DNA of 64,000 nucleotides from Streptomyces colonosanans (lineage in GTDB: Bacteria > Actinomycetota > Actinomycetes > Streptomycetales > Streptomycetaceae): NCBI RefSeq assembly GCF_001866645.1, contig NZ_MLYP01000022.1, forward strand, positions 1 to 64,000. The letters run 5' to 3'. Below the pieces are notes generated by a model, which saw nothing but the letters and a program-made list of their open reading frames with translations, was not told the DNA's origin and searched no databases. Made by a program: the position numbers and the translations under genes. Below, in pieces: positions 8,032 through 16,443 of the stretch. Every line of letters starts with the position of its first letter. Positions within the stretch are counted from its first letter, which is position 1.

Positions 8032-8799
8032 CTACGACCGGCGCCGCGGCCTGCCACGCCGGCCGCCCTTGGGGCCTGCGGAACCGCTCCGCGGGCTCCG
8101 GCCCGTCGACTTCCCCGCCACGGGCTTCCGCCGGGCGCCGGCCGCACCGGCGCGGTCGCGCTCCGGTTGCGTCGGGGTTTGGGCGGGGGTGCGGCCACGC
8201 CAGCTGTTGACCGTCCGCCCGCGGACGATCCCGATGAATTCCTCGACCAGATCGGTGGTCGCGTCCTCGAGCCATGACAACCCGACGCTCGACTGGGGGG
8301 CGTCCACGAGCGGGCGGTACGTGAGGTCCCGGCGATGGTGCAGACGTGCCAGGGACTGCGGGACGACGAGCAGGCCCACGCCCGCCGCCACGAGTTCGAT
8401 GGCGTCGGCCGTCGTGGCGGGCCGCTCGAACGCGGGCAGGCCCGGCGGCCGCTCCCAGCCGAGGACGTCGTCGAGGGGGTGGAAGACGACTTCGTCGGTG
8501 AGATCCTCGAGCGACACCTCCTCCGCCGCCGTCACGAGGTGGTCCTTGGGGACCACGACCACCGTCGTCTCGGTGTAGAGGGGGATCGCACTGAAGACCG
8601 TGCGGTCGACCGGCAGCCGTACGAGCCCCGCGTCCGCCTCTCCGTCGCGCAACACATCGGATGCTTCGGCGGCCGACACCTGGACGAGGGCCAAGGGGAC
8701 ATCCGGCAGGCGCTCGTTCCAAATCCGGACCCACTTGGCGGGCGTCACCCCGGGGACGTACGCGAGCCGGAACGAGGGGGATGCTTCCGTGCCTGTCAC
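8032..8799 (-). CDS. LysR substrate-binding-domain protein without a DNA-binding domain
   Basis: A 255-residue protein that starts directly in a LysR-type periplasmic-binding fold: FRLAYVPGVTPAKWVRIWNERLPDVPL, LRDGEADAGLVRLP, YTETTVVVVPKDHL, ELVAAGVGLLVVPQSLA. The usual N-terminal helix-turn-helix of about 60 residues is absent, and no frame upstream supplies it. The last 55 residues are a Lys/Arg/Pro-rich tail that could contact nucleic acid. Proteins of this shape recur in Streptomyces beside DUF5997 genes, as here, 58 bp divergent. It may act as a ligand sensor or co-regulator; that is inference. The start is a GTG at 8799. Confidence 0.75.
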   Translation of the reverse strand: MTGTEASPSFRLAYVPGVTPAKWVRIWNERLPDVPLALVQVSAAEASDVLRDGEADAGLVRLPVDRTVFSAIPLYTETTVVVVPKDHLVTAAEEVSLEDLTDEVVFHPLDDVLGWERPPGLPAFERPATTADAIELVAAGVGLLVVPQSLARLHHRRDLTYRPLVDAPQSSVGLSWLEDATTDLVEEFIGIVRGRTVNSWRGRTPAQTPTQPERDRAGAAGARRKPVAGKSTGRSPRSGSAGPKGGRRGRPRRRS

Positions 8800-8844
8800 T
8801 CCGCCAGGTTACCGGGCGTGGTCGGAGGTCTCGTACACGGCCGA

Positions 8845-8850
8845 TAGTCT
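8845..8850 (+). promoter_or_regulatory. -10 element of a leaderless promoter
   Basis: TAGTCT fits the actinobacterial TANNNT -10 consensus and ends 7 bp before the ATG at 8858. No Shine-Dalgarno sequence is present. Transcription would therefore start at or next to the start codon. No clear -35 box was seen. Confidence 0.5.
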
Positions 8851-8857
8851 GGACAAC

Positions 8858-9262
8858 ATGAAGTCGCACCAGACCACCCAGACGATGAAGCCGGCGACGG
8901 CGGCGAAGAAGCTGGGTGTGTACCTCCCCGCCACCCCTGCCGAGTTCCAGGAGGGTGTCGTCTCGCGCGCCGAACTGAACGAACTCCAGGCGACCCCGCC
9001 CGCGTGGCTGCAGGAGCTGCGAAGCAACGGCCCGCACCCCCGCCCGGTGGTCGCGGCGAAGCTGGGCGTCTCCATCGCGGGCCTCGCGCGCGGCGGAGTC
9101 GTCGAGCCCCTCACCACCGAGCAGATCGAGGCTCTGAAGCAGGCCCGGCCCGAGTGGCTGGAGAAGGAGCGCGCCACCCAGGCCGAGGTCCGCAAGGAAG
9201 CGGCGCGCATCAAGAAGAAGAACGCCGAACGAGCCGACCAGGCGCGCGGGCCGCGTCCCTGA
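8858..9262 (+). CDS. DUF5997 family protein
   Basis: A 134-residue basic protein of the actinobacterial DUF5997 family. It starts MKSHQTTQTMKPATAAKKLGVYLPATP and contains TPPAWLQELRSNGPHPRPVVAAKLG and IAGLARGGV, followed by a charged C-terminal helix (EKERATQAEVRKEAARIKKKN). The two KLG(V)-containing segments with following helices suggest a tandem helical DNA- or protein-binding arrangement. Function is undescribed. It probably comes from a leaderless transcript and is divergent from the LysR-like effector-domain protein, an arrangement I recall as common in Streptomyces. Confidence 0.8.
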   Translation: MKSHQTTQTMKPATAAKKLGVYLPATPAEFQEGVVSRAELNELQATPPAWLQELRSNGPHPRPVVAAKLGVSIAGLARGGVVEPLTTEQIEALKQARPEWLEKERATQAEVRKEAARIKKKNAERADQARGPRP

Positions 9263-9360
9263 TCTCTGTCCCTGACCTCTTCAGGCAGCCGCGCCGACGT
9301 CCCCGCTCTTCCTCGTCCCGCTGAGTCGGCGGCTGCGCGCCGGTCAGCGGAACACCCGTC

Positions 9361-9537
9361 TTACCGCGCCTGGACGCACAGGTTGTACACCGCTGCTTCA
9401 CACGCAGCCTCCGGAAACCGAGCGCTGTCGACGGCGAGGGCGGCACCGGGGGCCGCGGTGCTGCCGCCGACGGTGACGACGGCCAAGGCAGGGCCTTCGT
9501 CGGCCCACCGGTGCAGTTCATCGGCTAGGTCAAACAT
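9361..9537 (-). pseudogene. broken N-terminal stub of an XdhC/CoxI maturation factor
   Basis: From the ATG at 9537, which overlaps the stop of the molybdopterin subunit gene by 8 bp, 58 codons read MFDLADELHRW, ALAVVTVGGST, APGAALAVD and then AVYNLC before a stop at 9361. This is the start of XdhC/CoxI, which inserts the sulfurated molybdenum cofactor into xanthine-dehydrogenase-type enzymes. The diagnostic SGGCVE segment is present only out of frame (TCC GGA GGC TGC GTG around 9391-9410); a nearby deletion and a one-base insertion shift the reading and restore it before AVYNLC. The rest of the protein (about 200 residues or more) is missing. Confidence 0.65.
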
Positions 9538-11650
9538 TCCGTGCTCCCTCGCCCGCGGTCAGGACGCGGTCGGGCCGGATGGGCAGGCTCCGGTGGCGGA
9601 CGCCGGTCGCATGCCAGACCGCGTTGGCGATCGCCGCAGCGGCGCCCACGATGCCGATCTCCCCGATGCCCTTGATCCCGACCGGGTCGTCCGGGTCGGG
9701 GTCGTCCACCCAGTCCGCCTCGATGAGCGGTACGTCGGCGTGCGTGGCGACGTGATAGCCCGCGAGGTCGGCGCCGGCGTGGCCGCCCGACACCTGGTCC
9801 CGGACCGCCTCCTCGTGCAGCGCCATGGAGATGCCCCAGATCATCCCGCCGACGAGCTGGTTGCGCGCGGTGAGCGGGTTGACGATCCGGCCCGCCGCGA
9901 AGATGCCGAGCATGCGCCGCACGCGCACCTCGCCGGTGGTGACGTCCACGGCGACCTCGGCGAACTGCGCTCCGAAAGAGTGCCGTTCCTTGTGCGCAAG
10001 GGCGCGGATGGCCTCGGAGGTGTCCGACCGCACGGTGAGTCCCTCCGGCGGAATGCCGGCGTCCAGGGCGAGCCGCTCGCGCAGTTCCCTGGCCGCGGTC
10101 GTGACCGCCCATGCCCAGGAGCGGGTGCCCATCGAACCGCCGGCGATCATCGCCGGCCCGAAGTCGCTGTCCCCGATCCGCACCCGTACACGGTCCGGTG
10201 CCACCTCCAGCGCGTCGGCGGTGACCAGGGTGATCGCGGTGCGGGCCCCGGTACCGATGTCCGCCGCGGCGATCCGCACGGTGAAGGTTCCGTCCGGCTG
10301 CGCCGTCACGGCCGCCGTGGAGGGTGCGGCTCCGGCGGGGAAGGAGGACGCCGCCGTGCCGGTGCCGAGCAACCAGCGCCCGTCACGACGCAGGCCGGGG
10401 CGCGGGTCCCGGTCCGCCCAGCCGAACCTTCGGGCTCCCTCGCGGAAGCAGTCGAGCAGTCGGCGGCTGCTGAACGGCAGTCCGGAGACGGGACCCCGCT
10501 CGGGCTCGTTGCGTGCGCGCAGTGCAATGGGGTCGATGCCGCACTTCTCGGCGAGTTCGTCGAGCGCCGACTCCAGCGCGAACGATCCCGGTGCCTCGCC
10601 CGGAGCGCGCATCCACGTCGGTGTCGGCACATCGAGGCGTACGACCCGGTTGGACGTGTGGTGGGCGTCGGCGTCATACAGCACCCGTCCCACCCCGGCG
10701 CACGGCTCGGTGAACTCGTACACGGTCGACGTGAGGTTCAAAGACCGGTGATCCAGCGCGCGCAGCCGCCCGTCGGCGTCGGCGCCCAGCCTGATCCGCT
10801 GCGCCGTGGGGCTGCGGTAACCCGCGATCGAGAACATCTGACGACGCGTCATGACGACCCGGACCGGGCGCTGGAGGACGGTGGCGGCCATCACGGCGGC
10901 CACCTGGTGAGCGCGGACCCCCTTGCCCCCGAAACCGCCGCCGACGTGCTCGGACCGCACCCGCACCGAGGCCGGGTCGAGGCAGAAGAGTTTCACGAGT
11001 TCGTCCGCGACCCATGTGGTGCCCTGGTTGGAGTCGACGACCTCGAGTCGCCCGCCCTCCCAGCGGGCCGTCGCCGCATGGGGCTCCATCGGGTTGTGGT
11101 GTTCTTCCGGGGTGGTGTACTCGGCGTCCACGACGACGGCGGACGCGGCGAGTTCGGATTCCAGGTCTCCCTTCTCCGTTGTGTCCAGCGGGTTTGCGTC
11201 CGGGCGTTCGCCGAGGAAGGCGACGTCGTGCGGCTCCTCCTCGTAGTGCACCACGAGCGCTTCGGCGGCCTCCCTTGCCTGCTCGGAGGTCTCGGCGACG
11301 ACCAGCGCCACCGGCCAGCCCGCGTGCTGCACCCGGTCGTGCTGGAAGAGGGCGATGGTCGGGTCCGGCGGAACTCCGAGCACGCCGATGTAGTCGCTGT
11401 CGACACGTGGAGCGTTCTGATGGTGCAGGACGGTGAGGACACCCGGCATTCCGAGGACGGCAGCGCTCTCCACCGAGCGGATGCGGCCGCGGGCGACGGT
11501 GGACAGCGCCAGCCAGCCGTGAGCGAGTTCGCTGAAGGGGAGATCCCCCGCGTAGCGGGCCGCTCCGGTGACCTTGTCCCGGCCCTCCACGCGGGTGTGC
11601 GCGGTACCGACGGAGCCCGTCGCCGTCGTGGATCCGGTGGTGGTGGTCAT
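9530..11650 (-). CDS. paoC-like: aldehyde oxidase/xanthine dehydrogenase-type molybdopterin-binding subunit (PaoC-like)
   Basis: A 706-residue catalytic subunit of a molybdenum hydroxylase. It begins with an Ala_xan_dh_C domain (VEGRDKVTGAARYAGDLP). Cofactor-binding loops follow: HVGGGFGGKG near residue 215, APGEAPGSFALESALDELA, and GGSMGTRSWAW. The catalytic Glu lies in GIKGIGEIGIVGA near the C-terminus. The enzyme oxidises aldehydes or N-heterocycles using water. Its ATG overlaps the stop of the FAD subunit gene by 4 bp (ATGA), so the subunits are translationally coupled. No Tat signal is seen on any subunit, so it is probably cytosolic, unlike the E. coli Pao enzyme. Confidence 0.9.
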   Translation of the reverse strand: MTTTTGSTTATGSVGTAHTRVEGRDKVTGAARYAGDLPFSELAHGWLALSTVARGRIRSVESAAVLGMPGVLTVLHHQNAPRVDSDYIGVLGVPPDPTIALFQHDRVQHAGWPVALVVAETSEQAREAAEALVVHYEEEPHDVAFLGERPDANPLDTTEKGDLESELAASAVVVDAEYTTPEEHHNPMEPHAATARWEGGRLEVVDSNQGTTWVADELVKLFCLDPASVRVRSEHVGGGFGGKGVRAHQVAAVMAATVLQRPVRVVMTRRQMFSIAGYRSPTAQRIRLGADADGRLRALDHRSLNLTSTVYEFTEPCAGVGRVLYDADAHHTSNRVVRLDVPTPTWMRAPGEAPGSFALESALDELAEKCGIDPIALRARNEPERGPVSGLPFSSRRLLDCFREGARRFGWADRDPRPGLRRDGRWLLGTGTAASSFPAGAAPSTAAVTAQPDGTFTVRIAAADIGTGARTAITLVTADALEVAPDRVRVRIGDSDFGPAMIAGGSMGTRSWAWAVTTAARELRERLALDAGIPPEGLTVRSDTSEAIRALAHKERHSFGAQFAEVAVDVTTGEVRVRRMLGIFAAGRIVNPLTARNQLVGGMIWGISMALHEEAVRDQVSGGHAGADLAGYHVATHADVPLIEADWVDDPDPDDPVGIKGIGEIGIVGAAAAIANAVWHATGVRHRSLPIRPDRVLTAGEGARNV

Positions 11651-12639
11651 CGGGACGCCTCCTCGAGGAGTTCGGACAGGACGGCCACCACGAGGTTGCG
11701 CATCAGTGTCACCTTGTATCCGTTGTGGATCAGCGGCTCCGCCGCGGCGAGTTCGGCGTCCGCGGCGGCGGCGAAGCTCTCGCCGTCGGCCCGTGCCCCG
11801 GTCAGCGCCCGTTCGGCCGCCCGGGCCCGCCACGGCCGCGACGCGACCGCCCCGAAGGCCAGACGCACATCGCTCACGACGCCGTCCCGGACGTCGAGCG
11901 CGGCGGCGATCGAGCCGATCGCGAACGCGTAGGAGGCTCGCTCGCGCACCTTCCGGTAGCGCGAGCGGGCGGCGACCGGGGCGGACGGCAGGGTGACACC
12001 GGTGATCAGCGCCCCCGGCGGCAGGGCGGTCTCCAGGTGCGGGGTGTCACCCACCGGCAGATAGAAATCGCAGAGCGGCAACTCGCCCGACCCCTCGGTG
12101 GTTTCGTACGAGATGACGGCGTCGAAGGCCGTCAGCGCCACGCCCATGTCCGAGGGATGGACGGCCACGCAGTGGCGGGAGGCGCCCAGGATCGCGTGGT
12201 TGCGGTGGTCGCCCTCGATGGCGGGGCACCCGCTGCCGGGCACGCGCTTGTTGCATGGTTTGGTGACGTCGCCGAAGTAGCCGCAGCGGGTGCGCTGGAG
12301 AAGGTTCCCGCCGACCGTGGCCATGTTGCGCAGTTGCCCCGAGGCACCGGCCAGTACCGCCTGCACCAACGCAGGGTAGCGGCGGCGGACTTCGGCGTGG
12401 GCGGCCAGGTCGCTGTTGGTGACGGTCGCGCCGATGCGCAGACCGCCGTCCTGCGTCGACTCGATCCGGTCCAGGGGCAGTTCACGCACGTCGACAAGCC
12501 GGCTCGGCCGCTCGACGCCGGTCTTCATCAGGTCGACGAGGTTGGTGCCCCCGCCGAGGAAGCGTGCGTCCGGGTCTGCGCCGAGCAGCGCGACCGCGCC
12601 GGCGACATCGGACGCCCTCTGATAGCCGAACTCCCTCAT
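11647..12639 (-). CDS. paoB-like: FAD-binding subunit with extra [4Fe-4S] segment (PaoB-like)
   Basis: A 330-residue FAD subunit of the same molybdenum hydroxylase. The FAD pyrophosphate loop FLGGGTNLVDLM lies near residue 28 and GQLRNMATVGGNL near 101. A Cys-rich insertion follows, with Cys119, Cys129, Cys138 and Cys157 (QRTRCGYF, PCNKRVPGSGCPA). This insertion is the mark of PaoB/YagS-type and 4-hydroxybenzoyl-CoA-reductase-type subunits, which carry an additional 4Fe-4S cluster; ordinary xanthine dehydrogenases lack it. The C-terminal CO-dehydrogenase-flavoprotein domain is complete. It overlaps both neighbouring genes by 4 bp. Confidence 0.9.
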   Translation of the reverse strand: MREFGYQRASDVAGAVALLGADPDARFLGGGTNLVDLMKTGVERPSRLVDVRELPLDRIESTQDGGLRIGATVTNSDLAAHAEVRRRYPALVQAVLAGASGQLRNMATVGGNLLQRTRCGYFGDVTKPCNKRVPGSGCPAIEGDHRNHAILGASRHCVAVHPSDMGVALTAFDAVISYETTEGSGELPLCDFYLPVGDTPHLETALPPGALITGVTLPSAPVAARSRYRKVRERASYAFAIGSIAAALDVRDGVVSDVRLAFGAVASRPWRARAAERALTGARADGESFAAAADAELAAAEPLIHNGYKVTLMRNLVVAVLSELLEEASR

Positions 12640-13199
12640 GCCACTGCCTCCCCGGTCTCCTCAGCCCCCGCCTCGACCGCGGCGGCTCGAGCGACCGCCT
12701 GAACGATCGACACATACGCGCCGCAACGGCACAGGTTGCCGCTCATGCGCTCCCGGATCTCCTCGGCGGTCAGCGGTGGCGGCCCCGCTTCGGGCCGGAT
12801 GTCGCCGGTGACGGCGCTCGGCCAGCCCGCCGCGTGCTCCTCGATCACCGCGACGGCCGAGCAGATCTGCCCCGGCGTGCAGTAGCCGCACTGGTAACCG
12901 TCGAGGTCGAGGAACGCCTGCTGCACCGGGTGCAGCCGCTCACCCTCGGCCACGCCTTCGATGGTGGTGACCTCGCGCCCCTCCGCCGACACCGCGAGCT
13001 GCAGGCAGGCCACGGCCCGGCGCCCGTCGAGCAGGACTGTGCAGGCACCGCATTGCCCCTGGTCACAGCCCTTCTTCGTACCGGTCAGATCGAGGCGCTC
13101 ACGCAGGGCGTCGAGCAGGGTGGTGCGGTGGTCGACGGACAGCGTGTACTTCTCGCCGTTGATGTTCAAGGTGATGGCGCTGGACGTCGGTGGGGCCAT
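12636..13199 (-). CDS. paoA-like: 2Fe-2S subunit of molybdenum hydroxylase (PaoA-like)
   Basis: A 187-residue electron-transfer subunit with two 2Fe-2S clusters. The plant-ferredoxin-type site uses Cys45, Cys50, Cys53 and Cys65 (GCDQGQCGACTVLLDG). The second, C-terminal four-helix site uses Cys104, Cys107, Cys157 and Cys159 (QCGYCTPGQ, GNLCRCGAY). The protein starts MAPPTSSAITLNINGEKYTL without the Tat leader found on E. coli PaoA. It is first in the operon, and its stop overlaps the FAD subunit start. Expression is probably controlled by the divergent TetR protein through the two palindromes at 13395-13439. Confidence 0.9.
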   Translation of the reverse strand: MAPPTSSAITLNINGEKYTLSVDHRTTLLDALRERLDLTGTKKGCDQGQCGACTVLLDGRRAVACLQLAVSAEGREVTTIEGVAEGERLHPVQQAFLDLDGYQCGYCTPGQICSAVAVIEEHAAGWPSAVTGDIRPEAGPPPLTAEEIRERMSGNLCRCGAYVSIVQAVARAAAVEAGAEETGEAVA

Positions 13200-13394
13200 G
13201 ATCAGCCTTCTTTCGCGTATCCGGACCCCACGTCGTGGGGCGGTCCGGCAGACAGACGAATCAGGAGTCAGGGAGATGGCGCTGTACGGAGCGATAGTGC
13301 TTCGGAAACACGCGAGGTACCGGGAAGGAACGCGGAGGGCGACGGCCACCGGCCGTACGCACCGGCCGCAACCACCGCTATGGTGGATCTAATT

Positions 13395-13439
13395 GGACAA
13401 CTGTCCAGTTCTTGGGGGAAGTTACCGGACAGCTGTCCG
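13395..13439. promoter_or_regulatory. two TetR-type operators
   Basis: Two related palindromes lie between the pao operon and the tetR gene: GGACAACTGTCC at 13395-13406 and the perfect CGGACAGCTGTCCG at 13426-13439. Their centres are 32 bp apart, three helical turns, so two dimers would sit on one face of the DNA. The second ends 43 bp before the tetR start. The sites probably repress both directions; direct evidence would need binding data. Confidence 0.7.
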
Positions 13440-13482
13440 CTTAGCAAGACCGGGTTCGGCCACGAGCCTATGAGGAGGACGG

Positions 13483-14061
13483 GTGCGGCAGAAGAAGGAC
13501 GCGCCTCTGCGCTCGGACGCGCAACGAAACCGTGAACGCATCCTCGAAGTGGCGCTGGCCGAGCTGACGTGCTCCGCAGACGCTCCGCTGAGCGTGATCG
13601 CCAAGAAGGCGGGCGTAGGGCAGGGCACCTTCTACCGCAACTTTCCCAACCGCGAGGCGCTCGTCCTCGAGGTCTACCGCTACGAGATGCAGCAGGTCGC
13701 CGACAGCGCGGCCCAGCTGCTGCGGAGCCGGGAACCCGACCGTGCCCTGCGTGAGTGGATGGACCGCCTCGCCGGGTTCGCCATGGCCAAGGCCGGCCTG
13801 GCGGACGCCATCCGCCAGGCCACCAGCGCGCCGGGAGGCCTGACGAAACCGGGTCACTCCCCAGTGACCGCCGCGGCCGAACTCCTGCTCCGCACCAACG
13901 AGGAGGCCGGCACCATCCGCCCGGGAGTGACGGCGGACGACTTCCTCCTCGCCATCGCCGGCCTCTGGCAGATCGACCCCCGCGGCAACTGGCGGCCCCG
14001 CGCCACCCGGCTCCTGGACCTCGTCATGGCCGGACTGCGCGCGGGAGCGCCCGGGCGGTGA
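13483..14061 (+). CDS. TetR family transcriptional regulator
   Basis: A 192-residue repressor. The N-terminal helix-turn-helix covers about residues 14-60 (RNRERILEVALAEL, LSVIAKKAGVGQGTFYRNFPNREALVLEVY). A variable all-helical ligand domain follows. The start is a GTG at 13483 with TGAGGAGG 5-12 bp upstream. Divergence from the pao operon and the two palindromes between them point to local control of the molybdenum hydroxylase and of itself, probably with an aldehyde or heterocycle as inducer. Confidence 0.9.
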   Translation: MRQKKDAPLRSDAQRNRERILEVALAELTCSADAPLSVIAKKAGVGQGTFYRNFPNREALVLEVYRYEMQQVADSAAQLLRSREPDRALREWMDRLAGFAMAKAGLADAIRQATSAPGGLTKPGHSPVTAAAELLLRTNEEAGTIRPGVTADDFLLAIAGLWQIDPRGNWRPRATRLLDLVMAGLRAGAPGR

Positions 14062-14118
14062 ACGCCGCCGTCCAGCCTGGAGACGGACACGCGCGACGGC
14101 CACCTGGCCTGTCGACGA

Positions 14119-15357
14119 TCACGACTGCCGAAGATCCGCCACCCACGACGTGATAACCGACACGGAGACCAGTTCGCCGGTGGCGGAACGGCCCAGCCAA
14201 ACCGGCCAGGTCCCGTCACCCTCGGTGGAGAAGGTCACCAGGTCGCCACCGGTCTCCTCGTCGGTGACGCATATGCAGCCGTCCGTGACGGACTCGGCGT
14301 GGCTTTCGTCGCTCTCCTCGTAGTAGCGCCGGATCTTGGCGGACAACGTCCTCCAGCCCGAGGCGTCGGCGAATCCGCCGGCCGCGACGTCGGTGCCGAA
14401 GCCGTAGGCGTGGCCGTCCAGGAGCAGCCGGGGATCGTCACCTTCACTGAGCCCCATCTCCCACGTGACCGCCGGTTCGTCGGCGATCAGCAGACGCACC
14501 ACGGGTTCCTCCGTGACCGGGAACCGTTCGCCGAAATGCTCGCCCTCACCGACGAGTACGGCCTTCTGCAAGGGGTACTCACCAGGCGGGATGTGCTGGG
14601 TGAGTTCCCTGGGATCGTCTCGATACCGGGGATCCGCGACGACCAGCCGACCACTGGGAACCCGGAGCGTGGCGATGTGCCCTATCCCGTCGACGGTCAT
14701 CTCGCCCCAGTTCTCCGAAATGAACCGGGTTCCCGGCCGAAAGAGGTCCTCCAGGGCAAGTCCAGGCCGACCCGGCCTGGGCGGCCTCCACGGGAACTGC
14801 GATTCCAGTCCTTCCTTACGGGCTTCTCGGGTTTCACGCTCTCCCGGCTCGGACTCAGGGGAGACACTCGGACTCCCGGCTGCCCGCACGCCGAACTCCG
14901 ACCGGGGATACCACCGCTTAGACTCCGGCACGTCGGCGAGTGTGTGGAACGATCCGCCGCCCTCACCACGCTCTTCGATCACCTTGCTCCCCTTGCCGTC
15001 GGGCGACAGATCCAGCGTGAGCCGCCAGGCGTCGCGCGCCCGGTCGCGCTGCTCCGGCGAGGAATACCGCCTCTGCACGTACCGCCGCAGGAACAGGCGG
15101 TCGGCTTCGAGCAGCCGCAGGTCCACCTCGTGGGTCCGACGGCCCGACTCGTCGTAGGTCCATTGCCCGACGTAGTGATCGGCCCACGCCACGAGGTGCA
15201 CCTCTACCGGCACCGCTCGGCCCGGCACGCGATGGATCACCACGTACGGGTGCCCGTCGCTGTCCTTCCTCCGTGCCCCCTCCACCGACAGCGGCCCGAA
15301 CTCGCAACGGGCTTCGACGTCCCAGCCCTCCGCGTACGAGACTTCCACCACGGCCAT
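14119..15357 (-). CDS. DUF4241 domain-containing protein with large N-terminal extension
   Basis: A 412-residue soluble protein. The C-terminal half, about residues 195-400, resembles DUF4241: VPSGRLVVADPRYRD, IPPGEYPLQKAVLV, RLLIADEPAVTWEMGL, YGFGTDVAAGGFAD, WPVWLGRSATGELVSVS. The N-terminal 190 residues are a separate region that I do not recognise; they are rich in charged residues and include WADHYVGQWTYDESG and RLFLRRYVQRRY. DUF4241 proteins are of unknown function and sometimes occur as immunity-like or SMI1-like cargo. No toxin gene is adjacent here. The ATG at 15357 is chosen because the sequence before it turns Arg/Pro-rich. Confidence 0.65.
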   Translation of the reverse strand: MAVVEVSYAEGWDVEARCEFGPLSVEGARRKDSDGHPYVVIHRVPGRAVPVEVHLVAWADHYVGQWTYDESGRRTHEVDLRLLEADRLFLRRYVQRRYSSPEQRDRARDAWRLTLDLSPDGKGSKVIEERGEGGGSFHTLADVPESKRWYPRSEFGVRAAGSPSVSPESEPGERETREARKEGLESQFPWRPPRPGRPGLALEDLFRPGTRFISENWGEMTVDGIGHIATLRVPSGRLVVADPRYRDDPRELTQHIPPGEYPLQKAVLVGEGEHFGERFPVTEEPVVRLLIADEPAVTWEMGLSEGDDPRLLLDGHAYGFGTDVAAGGFADASGWRTLSAKIRRYYEESDESHAESVTDGCICVTDEETGGDLVTFSTEGDGTWPVWLGRSATGELVSVSVITSWVADLRQS

Positions 15358-15575
15358 GCGCCTGTCCCTCCCGACTCGGGCCCGCCTACGCGAGGCCGAA
15401 CCCGGTCTGCCCACGTGATCGACTCGCATGCACCGTAGCGGCCGCCCCTGACAGCGAGCCGAATAGGGACCAGGGCAGACGTGAGGGGCCTGCACCTGCT
15501 CCGGACCTTGTGCCCAAGGCCGGTTGAAGGTAAATGCGTGGACGGTCCCCGCCACTCGCGGCAAAGTGTCGGCCC

Positions 15576-16316
15576 ATGACGAGCAGCGAGCTGTGGACCC
15601 GTGCAAGCGCCGAGCGCTACGACGCCGAGGAGAGCGAAATGTCCTCAGCCCCTGTTCTCGGACCGACCCTCGCCTTCCTCACCGAACTCGCCGGAGACGG
15701 CCGGGCACTGGAATTCGCCATCGGAACCGGGCGGGTGGGCGTCCCGCTCCGGGAACGGGGCGTGCCCGTAGCGGGTATCGAACTCTCCGAGCACATGGCA
15801 GCGGTCCTGCGGCGCAAGGTCGACGAGGGCACACTCCCGGTCTCCGTCGGGGACATGGCGACGACCGTCGTCCCCGGCGAGTTCACCCTGGTCTATCTCG
15901 TCTACAACACCATTTCGAACCTGCTCACGCAGGACGAGCAGGTCGAGTGCTTCCGCAACGCCGCGCGTCACCTGGTGTCTGGCGGCCGATTCGTCATCGA
16001 ACTGGGCGTGCCACCGCTGCGGTTCCTGCCACCGGGGCAGGTCGCGGTGCCGTTCGACGTCTCCGAGCGGCATCTCGGCTTCGACACCTTCGACCTGGTC
16101 GAACAGGTTCTCGTCTCGCACCACCTCACCCGAGACGGCGACGACGGCCGCTACCGCCGCGGCAGTTCCCGGCACCGGTACGCATGGCCGGCGGAGCTCG
16201 ACCTGATGGCCCGGATCGCGGGGCTCGAGCTGGAACAGCGCGTCGCGGACTGGGACGGGGCGCCGTTCAACCAGGACTCCGCGAAGCACATCTCCGTGTG
16301 GCGCAAGCCGGCCTGA
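15576..16316 (+). CDS. class I SAM-dependent methyltransferase
   Basis: A 246-residue methyltransferase. SAM motif I is ALEFAIGTGRVGVPL near residue 43, with VPVAGIELSEHM as the acidic strand-2 end. FTLVYLVYNTISNLL is the motif-III-like region, followed by NAARHLVSGGRFVIELGVP. The shape matches small-molecule methyltransferases of the ubiE/Tam kind. The substrate cannot be read from the sequence. It has no recognisable Shine-Dalgarno site and stands alone between a DUF4241 gene and a repeat element. Confidence 0.85.
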   Translation: MTSSELWTRASAERYDAEESEMSSAPVLGPTLAFLTELAGDGRALEFAIGTGRVGVPLRERGVPVAGIELSEHMAAVLRRKVDEGTLPVSVGDMATTVVPGEFTLVYLVYNTISNLLTQDEQVECFRNAARHLVSGGRFVIELGVPPLRFLPPGQVAVPFDVSERHLGFDTFDLVEQVLVSHHLTRDGDDGRYRRGSSRHRYAWPAELDLMARIAGLELEQRVADWDGAPFNQDSAKHISVWRKPA

Positions 16317-16354
16317 AGCGATCCCTCCTCGCCCCGCCCGCCGGCCGGGCCCCT

Positions 16355-16443
16355 GTCACTTGGTGTGGCCCGAGATCGGGCCTACGGTCGTGGCCGCACC
16401 AGGGCTACCCGAGAAACGACAGGCGAACCTGGCGGTTGGGATT
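16355..16443. repeat. copy A of a 90-bp repeat with hairpin
   Basis: This segment aligns to 33873-33963 over about 90 bp with scattered differences. Shared blocks are TCACTTGGTGTGGCC, the hairpin (here GGCCCGA/TCGGGCC at 16367-16382), GTCGTGGC, ACGACA and CGGTTG followed by GATTC. On the minus strand both copies end an open frame with DTN..N.NRQVRLSFLG and a stop before the hairpin. The hairpin is kept by compensating changes in each copy. Confidence 0.6.

Noticed and set aside
9383..11932. 849-codon open frame on the plus strand
   Set aside because: It is the antisense reading of the well-supported molybdopterin subunit gene; high GC makes such long shadow frames common and its composition is Arg/Gly/Asp-rich without motifs.
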